From NCBI GenBank assembly GCA_027625915.1, contig JANTQA010000032.1:4402001-4466000 (forward strand): a stretch of 64,000 bases of DNA. The letters run 5' to 3'. Each line of letters begins with the position of its first letter. The first letter of the stretch is position 1. The translations under genes were made by a program, and so were the position numbers. Source of the DNA: Anaeramoeba flamelloides (Eukaryota; Metamonada; Anaeramoebidae). Shown piece by piece: positions 43,126-55,445 of the stretch. The notes under the pieces are model-generated. The model was not told the origin of the DNA and searched no databases. It worked only from the letters and a program-made list of their open reading frames with translations.

Positions 43126-43326
43126 TACAGTCAGTTCCGCTTCCAAGGCACAAACTTCAATGTAAATCTAGGTACTATAGAAAACTCAAATTTAGGAACA
43201 TTTTTTGGATTTTTTTTTACGAAATATTTTAGTAATAATTTAAGATTTTGTGCCTTAATTTGAGGTTTTTCTGTGCCTTGAATTTCGTTGAAAATTGGTA
43301 CATTTAAAAGTGAAACTTACGTTTAT
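43126..43326. mobile_element. Tc1/mariner-type foldback MITE, copy C
   Basis: Begins TACAGTCAGTTCCGCTTCCA; the far arm reads TTGTGCCTTAATTTGAGGTT then CTGTGCC and ends TAAAAGTGAAACTTACGTTTA. It lies only 177 bp from the next copy. Confidence 0.8.
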
Positions 43327-43503
43327 AAAAGAAAAACCTTTCCAAAAGATAGTATTAAAAACTATTATTGTGTTGAATACTTCCTTTTGTATTTATTTAA
43401 TTATTTATTGCTTTATTAATTAATCTTACATAAGTTTGAATTTTCCTGTTCTATTAATGTTCTCAATTAAAAACTGTGTTTTACACTTTTTCCAGAGTGT
43501 TCA

Positions 43504-43700
43504 TACAGTCAGTTCCAGTTTTAAGGCACAAACTACAACGAAAGTTAAGGCAATATAAAAATCTCAAATTAAAGCACAAAATTCAGACTCCAGTCAAATA
43601 AATTGTAAAAAAAAATAATTACAAATTTTGTGCCTTAATTTGAGATTTTTTTGTGCCTTAAATTTCCTTGAAAATTTGTGCCTTAAAAGTGTAACTGACT
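43504..43700. mobile_element. Tc1/mariner-type foldback MITE, copy D
   Basis: 197 bp, starting TACAGTCAGTTCCAGTTTTA and ending TTAAAAGTGTAACTGACT. The inner arms AATTAAAGCACAAAATTC and TTTTGTGCCTTAATTTGAG are well preserved. Same orientation as the neighbouring copy, though the element is close to symmetric. Confidence 0.85.
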
Positions 43701-44435
43701 TTTTTTTAAAAAACACATTTTTTTTCTAGGAAGTCAATTTGTGTGTCTATTAAATTTTCACCTAAGTGTTGGGACGGCTTTATATTAACTCCAATTCAAA
43801 TTTATATACAAGCCAAAATTCAATTTTCTGAAAAAAAAAAAAAACGAACTAAATCAATTCTTTTAGAAATATTTACCTAAATCTTATATCTAATTGTAAA
43901 TATACTAATTATTTATAATTTGCATCTACTCACAAACAACATAAAATCATAAGTTATAAAGCAAAATAAAAAAAATACGTGTAAAAAATTTTGAAAGGGT
44001 TTTATTGTTAAGGATTAAGTTTTTGAAATAAGTTCAATCTGATAAGATGAAGTTTTTAAACTGCTTATTTTTGTGTGATTAGCAACAAATTTTGTTTCAA
44101 TATACTATTTGGGTTCATACATTAGACTAATTGTATATTTGGGAATAGTACACTTCATAAAAATGATTTAAGGGTTTTTTGACTTGGAATTAAGACTTGG
44201 GTAACTTCTGGTGGATTGCATCCATATCTACAGCGTGAATTGGTAGCATTTGGGATATTGTGAAATTTAAATGCTGTTGATTGGCAAAATCCAAATAACA
44301 AAAAAAAAAAACAAAAAAAAATTAAGAGGGGAACTTATTGGCAAAAAAGTCACTACAAAAAAAAAGTTTCAGATTATTTTAAATTTTTAAAATTTAAAGA
44401 ATTTTTAAAAAAAAAAATTAAAAAGATCTCTTTAG

Positions 44436-45181
44436 TGGATTAGCTTCTACCAAGGAGAAGCCTAGTATCAAGTTATGTTGTTATTGGACTTAACTTGATT
44501 AGTGTTACATTATTCAAATGTCTCTAAAGTATCGATTAGTCAAGTAGTAATATTTGTTGATCTCATCAATTAAAAATGATCTATGTATTAGTAAAAAACC
44601 CCAACAATTTCAGAAAAAAATCTACATTTCGCCATAAATTTAAGAGTTGAATTATCAATATTCAGACTACAAAGTTGCAAAATATCTTTCTAAAATTTGT
44701 GGCGAAATGTAAATTAGTTACTAAAAAAATCGTTTGTTTTAAAAAAATAAATAATTAACCAATAAATTTTTTTGACAAATTATTTCTCAAATCAGGGAAA
44801 TATATTGATGTTACAAGTATCTTTATCAAAAGAAAACAAAACAAATCAGTCTTTGTACTTGTATGTTGATGATTATTGGGTTAATCTTTGAAATTCAAAA
44901 TTTATAAAAATAGTTACTTTTGGAAGTTCTAAATCTAAATTATTAAATACCGGAATACTGTATTTTGGGTTTTTATTTTTAGATTTGGAAGAGGAATTTG
45001 AAAAAAAATTTCAAACTGGAAATTTTTAATTGTGATCATTGGGAATAAATGTAATAATTTATTGTGCAATAAGATTTATAATAGATTTTTTAGAGCTATT
45101 TGAGCCATGGTGCACTAATATCATTTACATCCAATTATAACATACTTTGATTATAGATAAATCTATGGTGACACTAATCCC
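44436..45181 (+). mobile_element. GGGATTAGC/TTAA element, copy 1
   Basis: 746 bp. The right end is CTAATCCC followed by TTAA (45182-45185); the left end is TGGATTAGCTTCTACCAAGG preceded by TTTAG, a decayed TTAA. It matches 53862-54609 in reverse over its whole length, including the internal inverted pair CATTTCGCCATAAATTTAAG / AAATTTGTGGCGAAATG around 44627-44710. Terminal arms share TTAG..CAAATG..TCTAAA-type words. No open frame. Confidence 0.8.
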
Positions 45182-46269
45182 TTAAAGGACAAAATTCAAA
45201 TAACAAAAAAAAAATTTCATTGGATTTTTAATTGGCAGAAAATTCCAAAAAAAAAAAAGTTTTAAAGCATTCACAATTTTAAAAAAATCCAATTTTTATT
45301 TTTAATGTGATAAATTTTATTAATTTAAAAGAGATTGTTTTAAAAGTGCATAATCAATTTAATTCGATTTTATCTAATTTGTGGTTATTTTGTAAACCTC
45401 TAAATTTGACAATGAAAGGATTTTGTAATATCCTGGAGAATAAAAATAACTTACATTCGAAAAATGAAAAAAATGAAAAATATCTTTACTGATATTTAAA
45501 TTTAAAACGTTTAAAACTTTTCATTTCCCTTTCTCCTATTTTTCTTTGAAAAATAGAGTTGTCAAAGAAGTAAATTGCAACTTATGGTATCGATCTCTCT
45601 AATAAAAAAAAGGAAATTGAAAGTGAAGCGAAAAGTTTTCCGATTGAAAATTCAAATACCGGTAAGATCTAAAAAAATAACCAAAAAGTAACTTTTTGAA
45701 ACTAGTACGGTTTTTTTTAAAATAATAATCCATAATATTTCAAATAGGATATTGGGTGTGTTTCCCTTTGGTGCATTTTTGGAAAAATATACTTGTTTTT
45801 CTTTATTGATTATTTGCAATCGGCTCAGCATCACCTACTAGATAGTATTTAAGTGGTTTTTTGAGCTTGTAAAAATTACAAAAATTCTTTTCAATTTCAA
45901 AAGTTTATTTATCAAGGTAATAACTTGGTCCTTAGGATAATAACTTGATTTATTGATACACATGATTTTATGAAAAGAATGGTAAAAAAAAATTTAAAAT
46001 TATTTATAAAATAAAGAAAATTAAACAAAAAAATAATTTTGAAAATAATAAAAGAATATGATATTATCAAATCAAATCTGATAAATTAAATAATCATTTT
46101 TCAATTCTTATTGTGAATATTTTAATATTTTTCAAAATATGAATTAGGAAGTAATTAAATAATACGTTTTTTTAAAATTTTGCATTATTGGTAGATCATT
46201 GTAAGATATTTTTCCTATGTTACAGGATATATTTGTAAAATTGAAAGGGAAATTTTACTCGCTGTCATA

Positions 46270-47380
46270 ATGGAGAAAAGAAAGTGAACCCAAATCAAAT
46301 CAGAGTTGAATCTTACATTTTTCAATATTTTGACAATTTTTTTTTGATTAAATTTTTGGCTTTATTAAATTTGGTTGTGGATCTAGAAAAATGTTTATAC
46401 GAATTATTGAAATTAATCAAAGAGAAAACCAAAATATAGACCCGGAAAGTTGAGTATTCAAAACAAAATATTTTCTTACAAAAAAATAAAAAAGATAGAT
46501 CTCTTTTCTAAATCAAACTTTTTAGAATCAAGAATGAAATGTAAAAAAATTTGTTCAAAAGTCTATTTTCAAATGATTGGATATTCTTAGTTTTCTTATT
46601 CGGATGAATTAAAACAAATTATATACTTGGATTTCTCACCCCATTACTATTTATTATTATTTAACATTTCATTTTTTTAGCATATTTGTTTTTAAAATTC
46701 TTTTTTCAAAGATTTATTATATAACCAAATACAAAACAAAGAATACTGTTTCAAAAATTAAAATAAAGGAGTTGAATTCTTGAAATCAAAAAAACAACAA
46801 AAAAACTTCAAATTAGAGAAAAAGATAATATTGTGAAAAAAAGTAATAACATAATTAATAATTATTTTTAGAAACTTACAATTTAAAGGAAAATAAATAA
46901 TTATAAAATCAAACGAATTTGTCCATTATATCTTTATTTCAGAGGAGAAATTTAAAATATCCTATTTTTTGTAACAAACATATAAGATATAGTTAAATAA
47001 AAATGTGAATTTAAAATTCAATTCAAGAAATTCTTTCGAAATAAAATGGTAATTTGTTTATCAAAAAGTTTACAAACAAAAGTATTTCGAATAAGAATTA
47101 AATCTAAAACCAAATGAAGTGAATAAGAAGATAGATATCAAATATTTTTGATAAGATCAAGTAATAAATGATTTTTATTGATATTTTTTTGATCAATTTT
47201 AGCATTTTTTTGATTTGCATTTTTTTATTGGTAGGAAAATATCTTATACTAGAATATATTTCACTCTAGTATTTATGAAAATATCAATGTATTGGGCTTA
47301 AGAAATGATTTGAATCGTTCAGTTTCGCATAAATGGTGGCATTCAAAAAATGAAAAATGTACTTATCCCATTAATTTGAA
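46270..47380 (+). repeat. Dispersed 1.1 kb repeat, copy 2
   Basis: Direct-orientation partner of 255-1360: TCAGAGTTGAA near the start, TTTTTTTTGATTAAATTTTT, GTTTATACGAAT, CTCACCCCATTACTATTTAT, and TATACTAGAATATATTTCAC near the end. Divergence by eye is substantial. No coding content. Confidence 0.7.
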
Positions 47381-47796
47381 ATATTTTTTTTTCTTCAAAT
47401 TTTAGATTACTTGTTGATGGTTTGAACAGAAGAGATTTCTTATAATCTCTTTTTATTCAAAAATTAATGATTTTTCCTTCCAGAAAAGTTTTTAATTCTC
47501 AATATTGAATTACTTAGTTACTAGAAATAGGCAAAATTTACCGTTTAACTTAGAAATAATTTCTCAGTAAAAAGTTTAATTTATAAGTGTTGTTAAACCA
47601 AACCAAAGAGAAAAATTCAATAACTATTAATTTCAAAATAACTGTAAGAATTTTCCTTCATCTTTTCAAATAAAAAAAAAACCAAATATTTTAACAAAAC
47701 TACTGAATACCCATCTCTAAAAGAGTAAAATAGATACACAGCAATCTCTTTACAGAATAAATTATTTAAATGTGATTTGATCTATTAAAAAGTTAT

Positions 47797-47967
47797 TTAC
47801 TGGTATTTGAATTATTAATAGGAAAAGTTTTTCACTTCATTTTCAATGTTCTTTTTCAAAAATAGAAAGACAAATTACAACACACTTCTGAAAAATCTCT
47901 CTTGTATTAAAGAAAAAAAATCAAAGAAGTGAAAATTTTTCCCCATTAAGAATTCAAATACCAGTAA
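47797..47967. repeat. 171 bp palindromic element upstream of VPS35
   Basis: Starts TTACTGGTATTTGAATTATT and ends with its near-complement (AAGAATTCAAATACCAGTAA); the arms continue as GGAAAAGTTTTTCACTTC against GAAGTGAAAATTTTTCC. Related half-copies lie at about 45600-45665 (reading AATTCAAATACCGGTA) and 1498-1560 (CACTGGTATCTGAATAG). It ends 138 bp before the VPS35 start codon, so it lies in the likely promoter or 5' UTR. Confidence 0.7.
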
Positions 47968-48105
47968 TAAAACTGAATTGAAATTTTTATCCAGACACTT
48001 TTCAACAGATAACAATTCTTTTTAAAACCTTAATTTTAAAAATAAGATCGCTTTAATGGACATTCTGTTTCCAGATAATTCTTCATTTTTTCTAATTTCT
48101 CACTA

Positions 48106-48655
48106 ATGTCAAAAAGATTCAAACAACAAGTTAAACAACTTAGAAAAACTTCTCAACTTGTTTCAACAAACGAACAATCGAAAATAAGTAACCAAACAAA
48201 AGAAAATGTAAAGCAACTTTTTCTTATTTATTCGCTCATACTTAACAACAATTTATACAATACTTTCCTTCCTTGACCACAAATATATTTTCTTTTTACT
48301 TCTTATTTACTAAAAACAAAAAACACCCGCCTGACACTCAAACACACCTTCCACTAACAACACATTTAAACAAAAACGAAAAATAATAAAACTTATTTAG
48401 GTTCGTAAATTCGGATTTTTAATGCGTCGTGCTCTCGATCAAGGCAAAATACCTGCTGCTTTAAAAAATGCCTCTCAAATGCTTGATGGTCTTAGAACTT
48501 CAGCTTTAAGTCCAAAAAATTATTACGATCTTTGTAAACTTTTTATTTTTTTTTTATTTTTTCTTGCTCAAAAAAAAATCAAAAAAAATTTATTTTTTTT
48601 TCTTGTTTTGTTTTTTCTTTTTTTTTTTTTTATTTCTTTTTTGTAACTTTTATAA

Positions 48656-48686
<31 letters not shown>

Positions 48687-49009
48687 CAAATCAAATAATT
48701 GGTTCACAAAACATTTAACCATAAATATCTCAAAACCTCTTCTGATAAAAATTTTGTTCTGCACGAATAGATATGCAAGTTTCTGATGAACTTCGTTATC
48801 TGGAATTTTTCCTCCAAGAAGATATTAAATCAGGAAAATCTGCTAGTAAGCTTTATAAAGAAGTCCAATTTGTTGAAGCCATAGTTCCTAGACTCTATTT
48901 AATGGTTACAACTGGTTCTGTGTTAATTAAGTCACAAGAAGTCGAAACACAAGTAAGTTTCCTATATTTCTTTAGTTTTTTTATTTTTTTCTTTACTTTA
49001 ATTTTTTTT

Positions 49010-49040
<31 letters not shown>

Positions 49041-52000
49041 CTATTTAAACTCTTTTTTGGTTTTCTCTTTACTTGAAAAAAAAATTCGAAAGATTTTGAA
49101 TTTCCTGACAATTTCTTGCAACCCTTTTCTTTTCTTTTTTTTTTTTTTTTTTCCAATCTTTCTTCCGATTAATAACCCTAAACAAATAAATAATAACGAA
49201 CATCCAAAAACAAAACAATAATAATTCCCAACAAACAACAAAATTTCGAACAAACAACAAAAAATTGTAATTTCATTTGTATTTTTAGGATGTACTATCT
49301 GATTTAATTGAGATGTGTAAAGGAGTTCAACACCCAACAAGAGGTTTATTTTTAAGGCATTATCTTTCCCAAATGACCAAAGACAAATTACCAGACAAGG
49401 GATCTGAATATGCGACATCCAATGATCAAGAATCGCTTTCTAAAAGTATTGATTTCACGATCAAGAATTTTATTGAAATGAATAAACTGTGGGTACGTAT
49501 TGCACACCAAAAGACCCCCGGTAATTTAACAAAAAAAGAAAAAGAGGTTGCACAAAAAAACCTTGACATTGAAAGAAAGGAATTGAAAATTTTAGTTGGT
49601 ACCAATTTGGTCAGGCTATCACAACTTGAAATAGTCAACTTGGAGGTATATACCGAAAGAGTTTTACCCTTATTATTGCAACAAATTAACGAATGTGGCG
49701 ATCCAATTGCCCAAGAGTATTTAATGGAAGTGATCATACAGGTGTTTTCAGATGACTACCACATCTCCACATTACCATCCTTATTGCAAACCATTTCAAA
49801 ACTCGCAGAAGGAGTCAATATCAAGCAAATTATGATTAGCTTAATTAATAGACTTATCAAATACTCCAAATCAAATGTTGAAGACATTAGAGATAAGGAA
49901 CAAATCTTTACCATCTTTTCAAAAGGTATTGGACTAATTACCAAAGAAAGAAAAAATATGCCAGTCAAAGATCTTTTATCAATTTTAAATTCCTTAATAC
50001 AATTAGCTCTTCAACTTAATCCAAAACAAATTGATTATATCGATCGAGTTCTTAGGTTTTGTTATAATTCCGCTTCAGAATCTGGAAGGTAAGCAATTCA
50101 TTTCATTTTTTCCCATTATTTTTCTTATTCTTATGATTTTTTACATTCTTATTTTCTATACTTATTCTCTTTCGTTTGAAAAGAAAAATTTTATTCAAGT
50201 TATAAATATTCATTAAAAAAAAAATAAAAAGATTTGTATTTTTTTGAAACTACATTACTAAAATAATCATCAAAAAAAAAAAAAAAAAAAAGGAAGAAAA
50301 TCATTTTCCAGATTTCACACTTGAAAAACTAATAAACACAGGAACACAGATCACATTTTTCAAAAAAGGTATCATGTTTAATAAAAAATAGAAATTAGAC
50401 AAAAATTTCATTTATATTAGTGAAAAAAAATACTGGACACGAACAAAAGCCCGGACAAGATTTTTAATTGTGAATATTAGTAAAATTGTTGTGTAATTGC
50501 AAATATTTTCAATCAAATCCTTTTTATAAATAACCAAATTTTTTTATGAACCAAGAAATAAATCTAAGTAAAGTTCATCAAAGTAAGGTGTATCTAGAAT
50601 ACTCAAGTAATTGTTTGAAAGAATAAATAGATCCAACTTTTTTTGAAAAAACTATTAAATTTTATAGAGATTTACTAGAGTTTGGAAAATGATAATTTTT
50701 TTATTCTTGTTTTTTGATTGATTGAATGGTATTTTGAAAAAGTCTAATTTAATTAATCACCATCTTTCTTATAAGTGGGTGAGTTATAATTTTAAAAGTT
50801 TTATTCTTAAAAAAAAAGATTTGTTTTTATATAAAAGAAATTACACTTCAATTTTCCTAATATTCACAATTAAAAATCTTGTCCTAGGGATTTTTTTCAC
50901 AACTATAATCTGACAAAAATTTCATTTAATCTGACAAAATAAAATTGATTAGATTCTATTTAGAAAGTTTATTTTTGGTTAAAATTATCAAGATGTTGTT
51001 TTATTTATGTAATTGTGTGATTTTGACGATTTCTGCCATTTTTTTGGATTACTATGATTTGTGTTATTTGTTCTTAAAAACAAAAATTCTAATTAAAGAT
51101 TTTTTTTCAAAATACAAAATGAAATTTTTGGTCTGGTTTATTTTTAACTAAACACGTAATTAAATATACGTCAAATATTTCAATTCTTTGATAAAATATT
51201 ATTCTTAGAATTAAAATTTAATTACCTGATAGTTTTAATACAACAGCTTTTTTTTATTTAAAAAAATAAACATTTTTGAACCCAAAATGTTTTTGATTCA
51301 ATTTATTTATACTTTTTTAAGCTGCTTTTTAATATTTTTTTTCTTTTTCACAACAGTTATTTTCCAAAAAGTGGAAAAAAACAAAAATTTTGATAAAAAT
51401 ATCCATCAAAAGTCTCGAACAATTTAAAGAGAACAGTTTGATTACGAACAATTAAAAATTTCGAAATTTCACATTTTGTGAATGACTGTATTATTTGGAT
51501 GTTTTTTTTTGTTTTTTTTTTTGAATAACTTTTCAAAATTTTTTCATAAAGTTTATAAAATTTTGTTACTAAAAAAACATTTCTGATAATACAAAAATTT
51601 TTTTTTCTTTACAAATATTTTTTTTTTCTTCGATTATTAAACAAAACTTAATTCCTAAATATTTCACTTTATTTTATTCTATTTGATATCCAAATATTCA
51701 ATTCTTTCTAATATTATATTTATATTAAAAATATATTTTTCCAAAAATTTAAAAAAAAAAAAATAAACAAAAAAAAACAACTAAAGTCTTTCAAGGGATA
51801 TAATTAAAGAAATTAATAATTTATTAACCACTCCATTAACAAAATATAATAATGTCAACATTTTATTAGAGTTTGAGAATTATTCGCCATTAATTGAATT
51901 ACTACCTTATAATGATCGAAGAAGAATTGCATTAAAAATAATTGAAAATGTGCTTCAGAACTCCACATACATTAAAACCAGTGACAAGGTGAAGAAATTA

Positions 52001-53086
52001 CTCGAGTATGTCAAAATTTTGGTTCAAGATGAAAAGGATATGCCATCGGAATCTGAAGAAGACGAATATCAAAAAACACTATTTTTAGCCGAGCAAGACG
52101 CTGTTTGCCGATTGGTGCATCTATTGAAATCAAAAGATCACATTGAATCATTTAAAATTGTGCAAGTGCTGGCACAAAAATTTGGTAACAGTGGAGAACG
52201 AAGAATTAAACATACTGTTTCTCCTTTGGTGTTTTCATCATTATTGTTGTCATTTAAGATTCGCGACTATATTGAAGATAACGAAGAAGAACAATATCCA
52301 TTGAGTCCAAAAAAAGTTTTTGAATTTGTTTACAAAATTGTGACATCCTTAACACCATTGTTCCCATTAATTTCTTTAAAATTGCTCTTACAATGCGCCC
52401 AGGCATCCGATAAATGTGGATTTGAGGCGATTAGTTATGAATTTATGACAAAGTCCATCTTAGCCTATGAAGAGCATGTTGTAGTCAGTAAGGTGCGCTT
52501 TGAAATGATCACCTTAATTTCATCAACTCTTCAAACCTTACGTGTATTCGATGAAGAAAACTACAGTACACTGGCAAACCATGCTGGTGGCCATTCCTCA
52601 AAATTAATGGTTGTCAACGACCAAGCGAGAGCTGTTTATATGTGCTCCTATCTGTTTTGGATTGAAGACGACGAAGAAGATGATGATTCTGAAGATGATG
52701 AAGAAGAAGACGAAGATAAAGAAAAAATTTATTTCAAAGATACAAAAAGGTTACAAGGTTGCATTTCCAGAGCAATCAGAGTCGCTGGATCATTGATGGA
52801 ATCAGCCTCAATGTTCCAACTTTTATTTGAAATCTTGAATGTCTGTTTATATTTCTTAAGATATGACATCGAACAAATTAATACAGATTATATTAATACA
52901 TTATTAGAATTAATTCATAGAAAAATTGAAGAAAATAATACAGATCTTTCGGAATTAGTAGAACCACAAATGTTCAATTTCTATAAATCAACAATAAAGC
53001 ATATTAAATATTGCCAATCTCAAGATGAAACCGAAGATTTATTTAAAGAAATTAATATTTCCATATCTTTAAAAGATTTGAAATAA
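48106..53086 (+). CDS. VPS35: VPS35 retromer subunit, five exons
   Basis: Modelled exons are 48106-48207, 48401-48533, 48771-48952, 49289-50088 and 51787-53086, about 838 aa in one frame (human 796). Vps35 is the alpha-solenoid scaffold of retromer; it holds Vps26 at its N-terminus and Vps29 at its C-terminus and sorts cargo from endosomes to the Golgi or plasma membrane. Diagnostic segments are LSPKNYYDLYMQVSDELRYL, the PRLYL motif (starting about residue 118), DLIEMCKGVQHPTRGLFLRH, ELKILVGTNLVRLSQLE, AQEYLMEVIIQVF, and in exon 5 FVYKIVTSLTPLF, ISYEFMTKSILAYEE and DQARAVYMCSYLFW. Donors are GTAAAG, GTAAAC, GTAAGT and GTAAGC. The exon 5 acceptor is uncertain (51787 or 51796, both in frame). 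Intron 4 is about 1.7 kb and holds an inverted repeat. An acidic insert (about 660-680) is local. Exon 1 is the least conserved part, supported by frame and donor. Confidence 0.94.
50389..50935. repeat. Inverted-repeat element in VPS35 intron 4
   Basis: The left arm 50452-50485 (GGACAAGATTTTTAATTGTG then AATATTAGTAAAA) has its near-perfect complement at 50851-50884. Outside the arms, GACAAAAATTTCATTTA occurs at 50398-50414 and again, in direct orientation, at 50912-50928. The roughly 365 bp between the arms has no recognisable coding sequence (the frame at 50722-50913 shows no motif). Likely a non-autonomous transposon; element ends not settled. Confidence 0.6.
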
Positions 53087-53861
53087 TGTGGATTTCAAAA
53101 TTTTATTTTTTAATGTTGGTTTCATATTTGGCATTTTTTTTTTTTGACTTCTAACAAAGAAATTTATTTTTTTAATTCTACTTATTTTCCTAAGCAATTT
53201 AATGATTTTTTTTGTTTTTTTTTTTTATTTTTTCTTTTTTTTTTTTTTCTAATCTTATTTTTGTTCTCCCTTTACGAATATTTTTGATTACTCATCAAAA
53301 TTTATTTTTCAATTATTTGAAACCTTTTTTTTTCCAAAAAGATTAAGAATAAAACAAAAACCAAAATAAAAAATGATTTAAAATTGTTGAAACAATTCAT
53401 TCATTTTGAAAGAATTTTAATTTTTATGCTCTTAATAATGTTTTATTTTAAGGGCTTAATAGACATTAAGTTTTTGGTTTTTTGATATCGATCATTTTCT
53501 TTTGGACTGCCCATCTTATGAAAAAAAAAATCGAAAAATTTGGATTCAAGAATTCATAAATCCAAATAAATAAAAAGAATAAACAACTAAAAAATAATAT
53601 TTTTAATATTATTCATGTGAAAATTATTAAATTTCAAATTTGGCCAAATTTTCATTTTTTTCAAAATATAGTCAATTTCATTGAAATATATTGACTGTAG
53701 GTATTTAAAAAACCTTTTACGGGTAGGTTAAGGTATATTATGTTCAGTTAGAGTACGTTAGAGTAGGCTTGGTAGGTTTGGATGGTATACTAGAAAATTT
53801 TGATTAGGATTTGGAAACAAATATAATGAATGACCAATTAGACTTTTTCAACTTGTTTTAA

Positions 53862-54609
53862 GGGATTAGCGTCACCCTAGATTTCTCTATAATCAAAGTA
53901 TGTTGTAATTGGGTGTAAATGGTATTAGTGCACCATGGCTCAAATAGCTCTAAAAAATCTATTATAAATCTTATTGCACAATAAATTATTACATTTTTTA
54001 CTAATGATCACAATTAAAAAATTTCATTTTGAAAAATTTTTTTTCAAATTCCTTTTCCAAATCTAAAAATAAAAACCCAAAATACAGTATTCCGGTATTT
54101 AATAATTTAGATTTAGAACTTCCAAAAGTAACTATTTTTATAAATTTTGAATTTCAAAGATTAACCCAATAATCATCAACATACAAGTACAAAGACTGAT
54201 TTGTTTTGTTTACTTTTGATAAAGATACCTCTAGCATCAATATATTTGCATGATTTGAGAAATAATTTGACAAAAAACTATATTGGTTAATTATTTAATT
54301 TTTTAAAAAAAACGATTTTTTTAGTAACTAATCTACATTTTGCCATAAATTTAAGAAAGATATTTTATGACTTTGTAGTCTGAATATTGATAATTCAATC
54401 TTTAAATTTATGGCGAAATGCAGATTTTATTCTTAATTTGCTGGGGTTTTTTACTAATACATAGATCATTTTTAATTGATGAGATCAACAAATATTACTA
54501 CTTTGCTAATCGATTTTTTAGAGACATTTGAACCATGTAGCACTAATGTAGTTAGGTCCAAGAACAACATACTTTGATACTAGGTTTCTCCTTGGTAGAA
54601 GCTAATCCC
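53862..54609 (-). mobile_element. GGGATTAGC/TTAA element, copy 2 (intact ends)
   Basis: 748 bp, starting GGGATTAGCGTCACCCTAG and ending GCTAATCCC, with TTAA on both sides (53858-53861 and 54610-54613). The terminal arms are imperfect inverted repeats of about 100 bp, sharing ATCAAAGTATGTTGT and CTCTAAAAAATC. It is the reverse of 44436-45181 and shows the family's ends best. Non-coding; presumably moved by a transposase with TTAA specificity made elsewhere. Confidence 0.85.
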
Positions 54610-55194
54610 TTAAGGGGAAAAAAATTTCCACTTAACTTTTTATGTTAAAATTGGGTTTTGAATAAATTTTTCAAAAAATTCACTATTGATAATTTCAAGA
54701 TTTTGAATTTTCTTCAATTCAAGTAATAAAATACGACTAATCAAAAAATAATATTTTTAGTTTTCCACAATTATCAAAAACCATAAAAAACTTTCCTACC
54801 AATAATAATAATAATCTTAAAACTCTTCAAAAATATGAAAAAATTCAATTTGACCACTTTTGAAATTTGACCAAAGTTGAAATTTAATAATATACCCTTA
54901 TTCATTATTTATCTTGTCATTGGTTAATGATAAAGAAAATTATGATTCTTTATTGAAATTTGGATATATAAAAATTTAAAAATTTGGGAAAACTTAACAA
55001 AAGTGTCATCGATGGCTGTCAAGTACCAATCTTTTCTAGAATTCAAAATAATAGAGAAAAATCAAAGATTTTACTCAATTTCTAAAAATACTGGAAAAGT
55101 TAACGGAGTACCAATATTTTAATTAATTTAAGAAAAAAAAAGAAAATTGTTGAATTTTATTCATAAAGTCTCAAATTAACAAAAACCTAAATCG

Positions 55195-55445
55195 TTTTCT
55201 TGAGGGTTTCGGTTTAACAGATAAGTGTTCTAGGTTTTTTTGAGGGTTTCTATTTTATTTATGAAGTGTTCTAGGTTTTTTTACTTTAGAAATAAACCGA
55301 AAATTTATTAAAATTTTCGTTTATTTCTAAAGTAAAAAAAACCTAACGAAAATCTATTGATTTTCTAAATAAATATAAAACTCAAAAAAACCAAACCCAA
55401 ATGAATAGATTTTACAAATAAACAGAAAACCCAAGATAAAACAAT
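55195..55445. repeat. AGAGTG-family palindrome cluster
   Basis: An arm at 55272-55305 (TTTTTTTACTTTAGAAATAA then ACCGAAAATTTATT) pairs with 55307-55345, making a long hairpin (ATTTTCGTTTATTTCTAAAG, TAAAAAAAACCT). Before it are two tandem words GTGTTCTAGGTTTTTTTGAG / GTGTTCTAGGTTTTTTTACT. After it come further ATAAACAGAAAACCCAAGA words. The same vocabulary is used at 63115-63220 and 63745-63960. Confidence 0.6.

Larger units (their letters stand above)
42025..48105. other. 6 kb gene-free region, repeat-rich
   Basis: No conserved protein; frames such as 45307-45492 (+) and 45652-45834 (-) lack motifs. Contains two adjacent Tc1-type MITEs (43126-43326, 43504-43700), a GGGATTAGC element (44436-45181), the second copy of the 1.1 kb repeat (46270-47380) and a palindromic element next to the VPS35 start (47797-47967). 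The flanks of the GGGATTAGC element (44285-44400 and 45187-45300) also resemble each other, both with CAAATAACAAAAAAAAAA and ATTGGCA. Confidence 0.55.

Noticed and set aside
48422-48646. Short protein starting MRRALDQ as an independent gene
   Set aside because: It is exon 2 of VPS35 running into intron 2; the conserved sequence stops at a GTAAAC donor.
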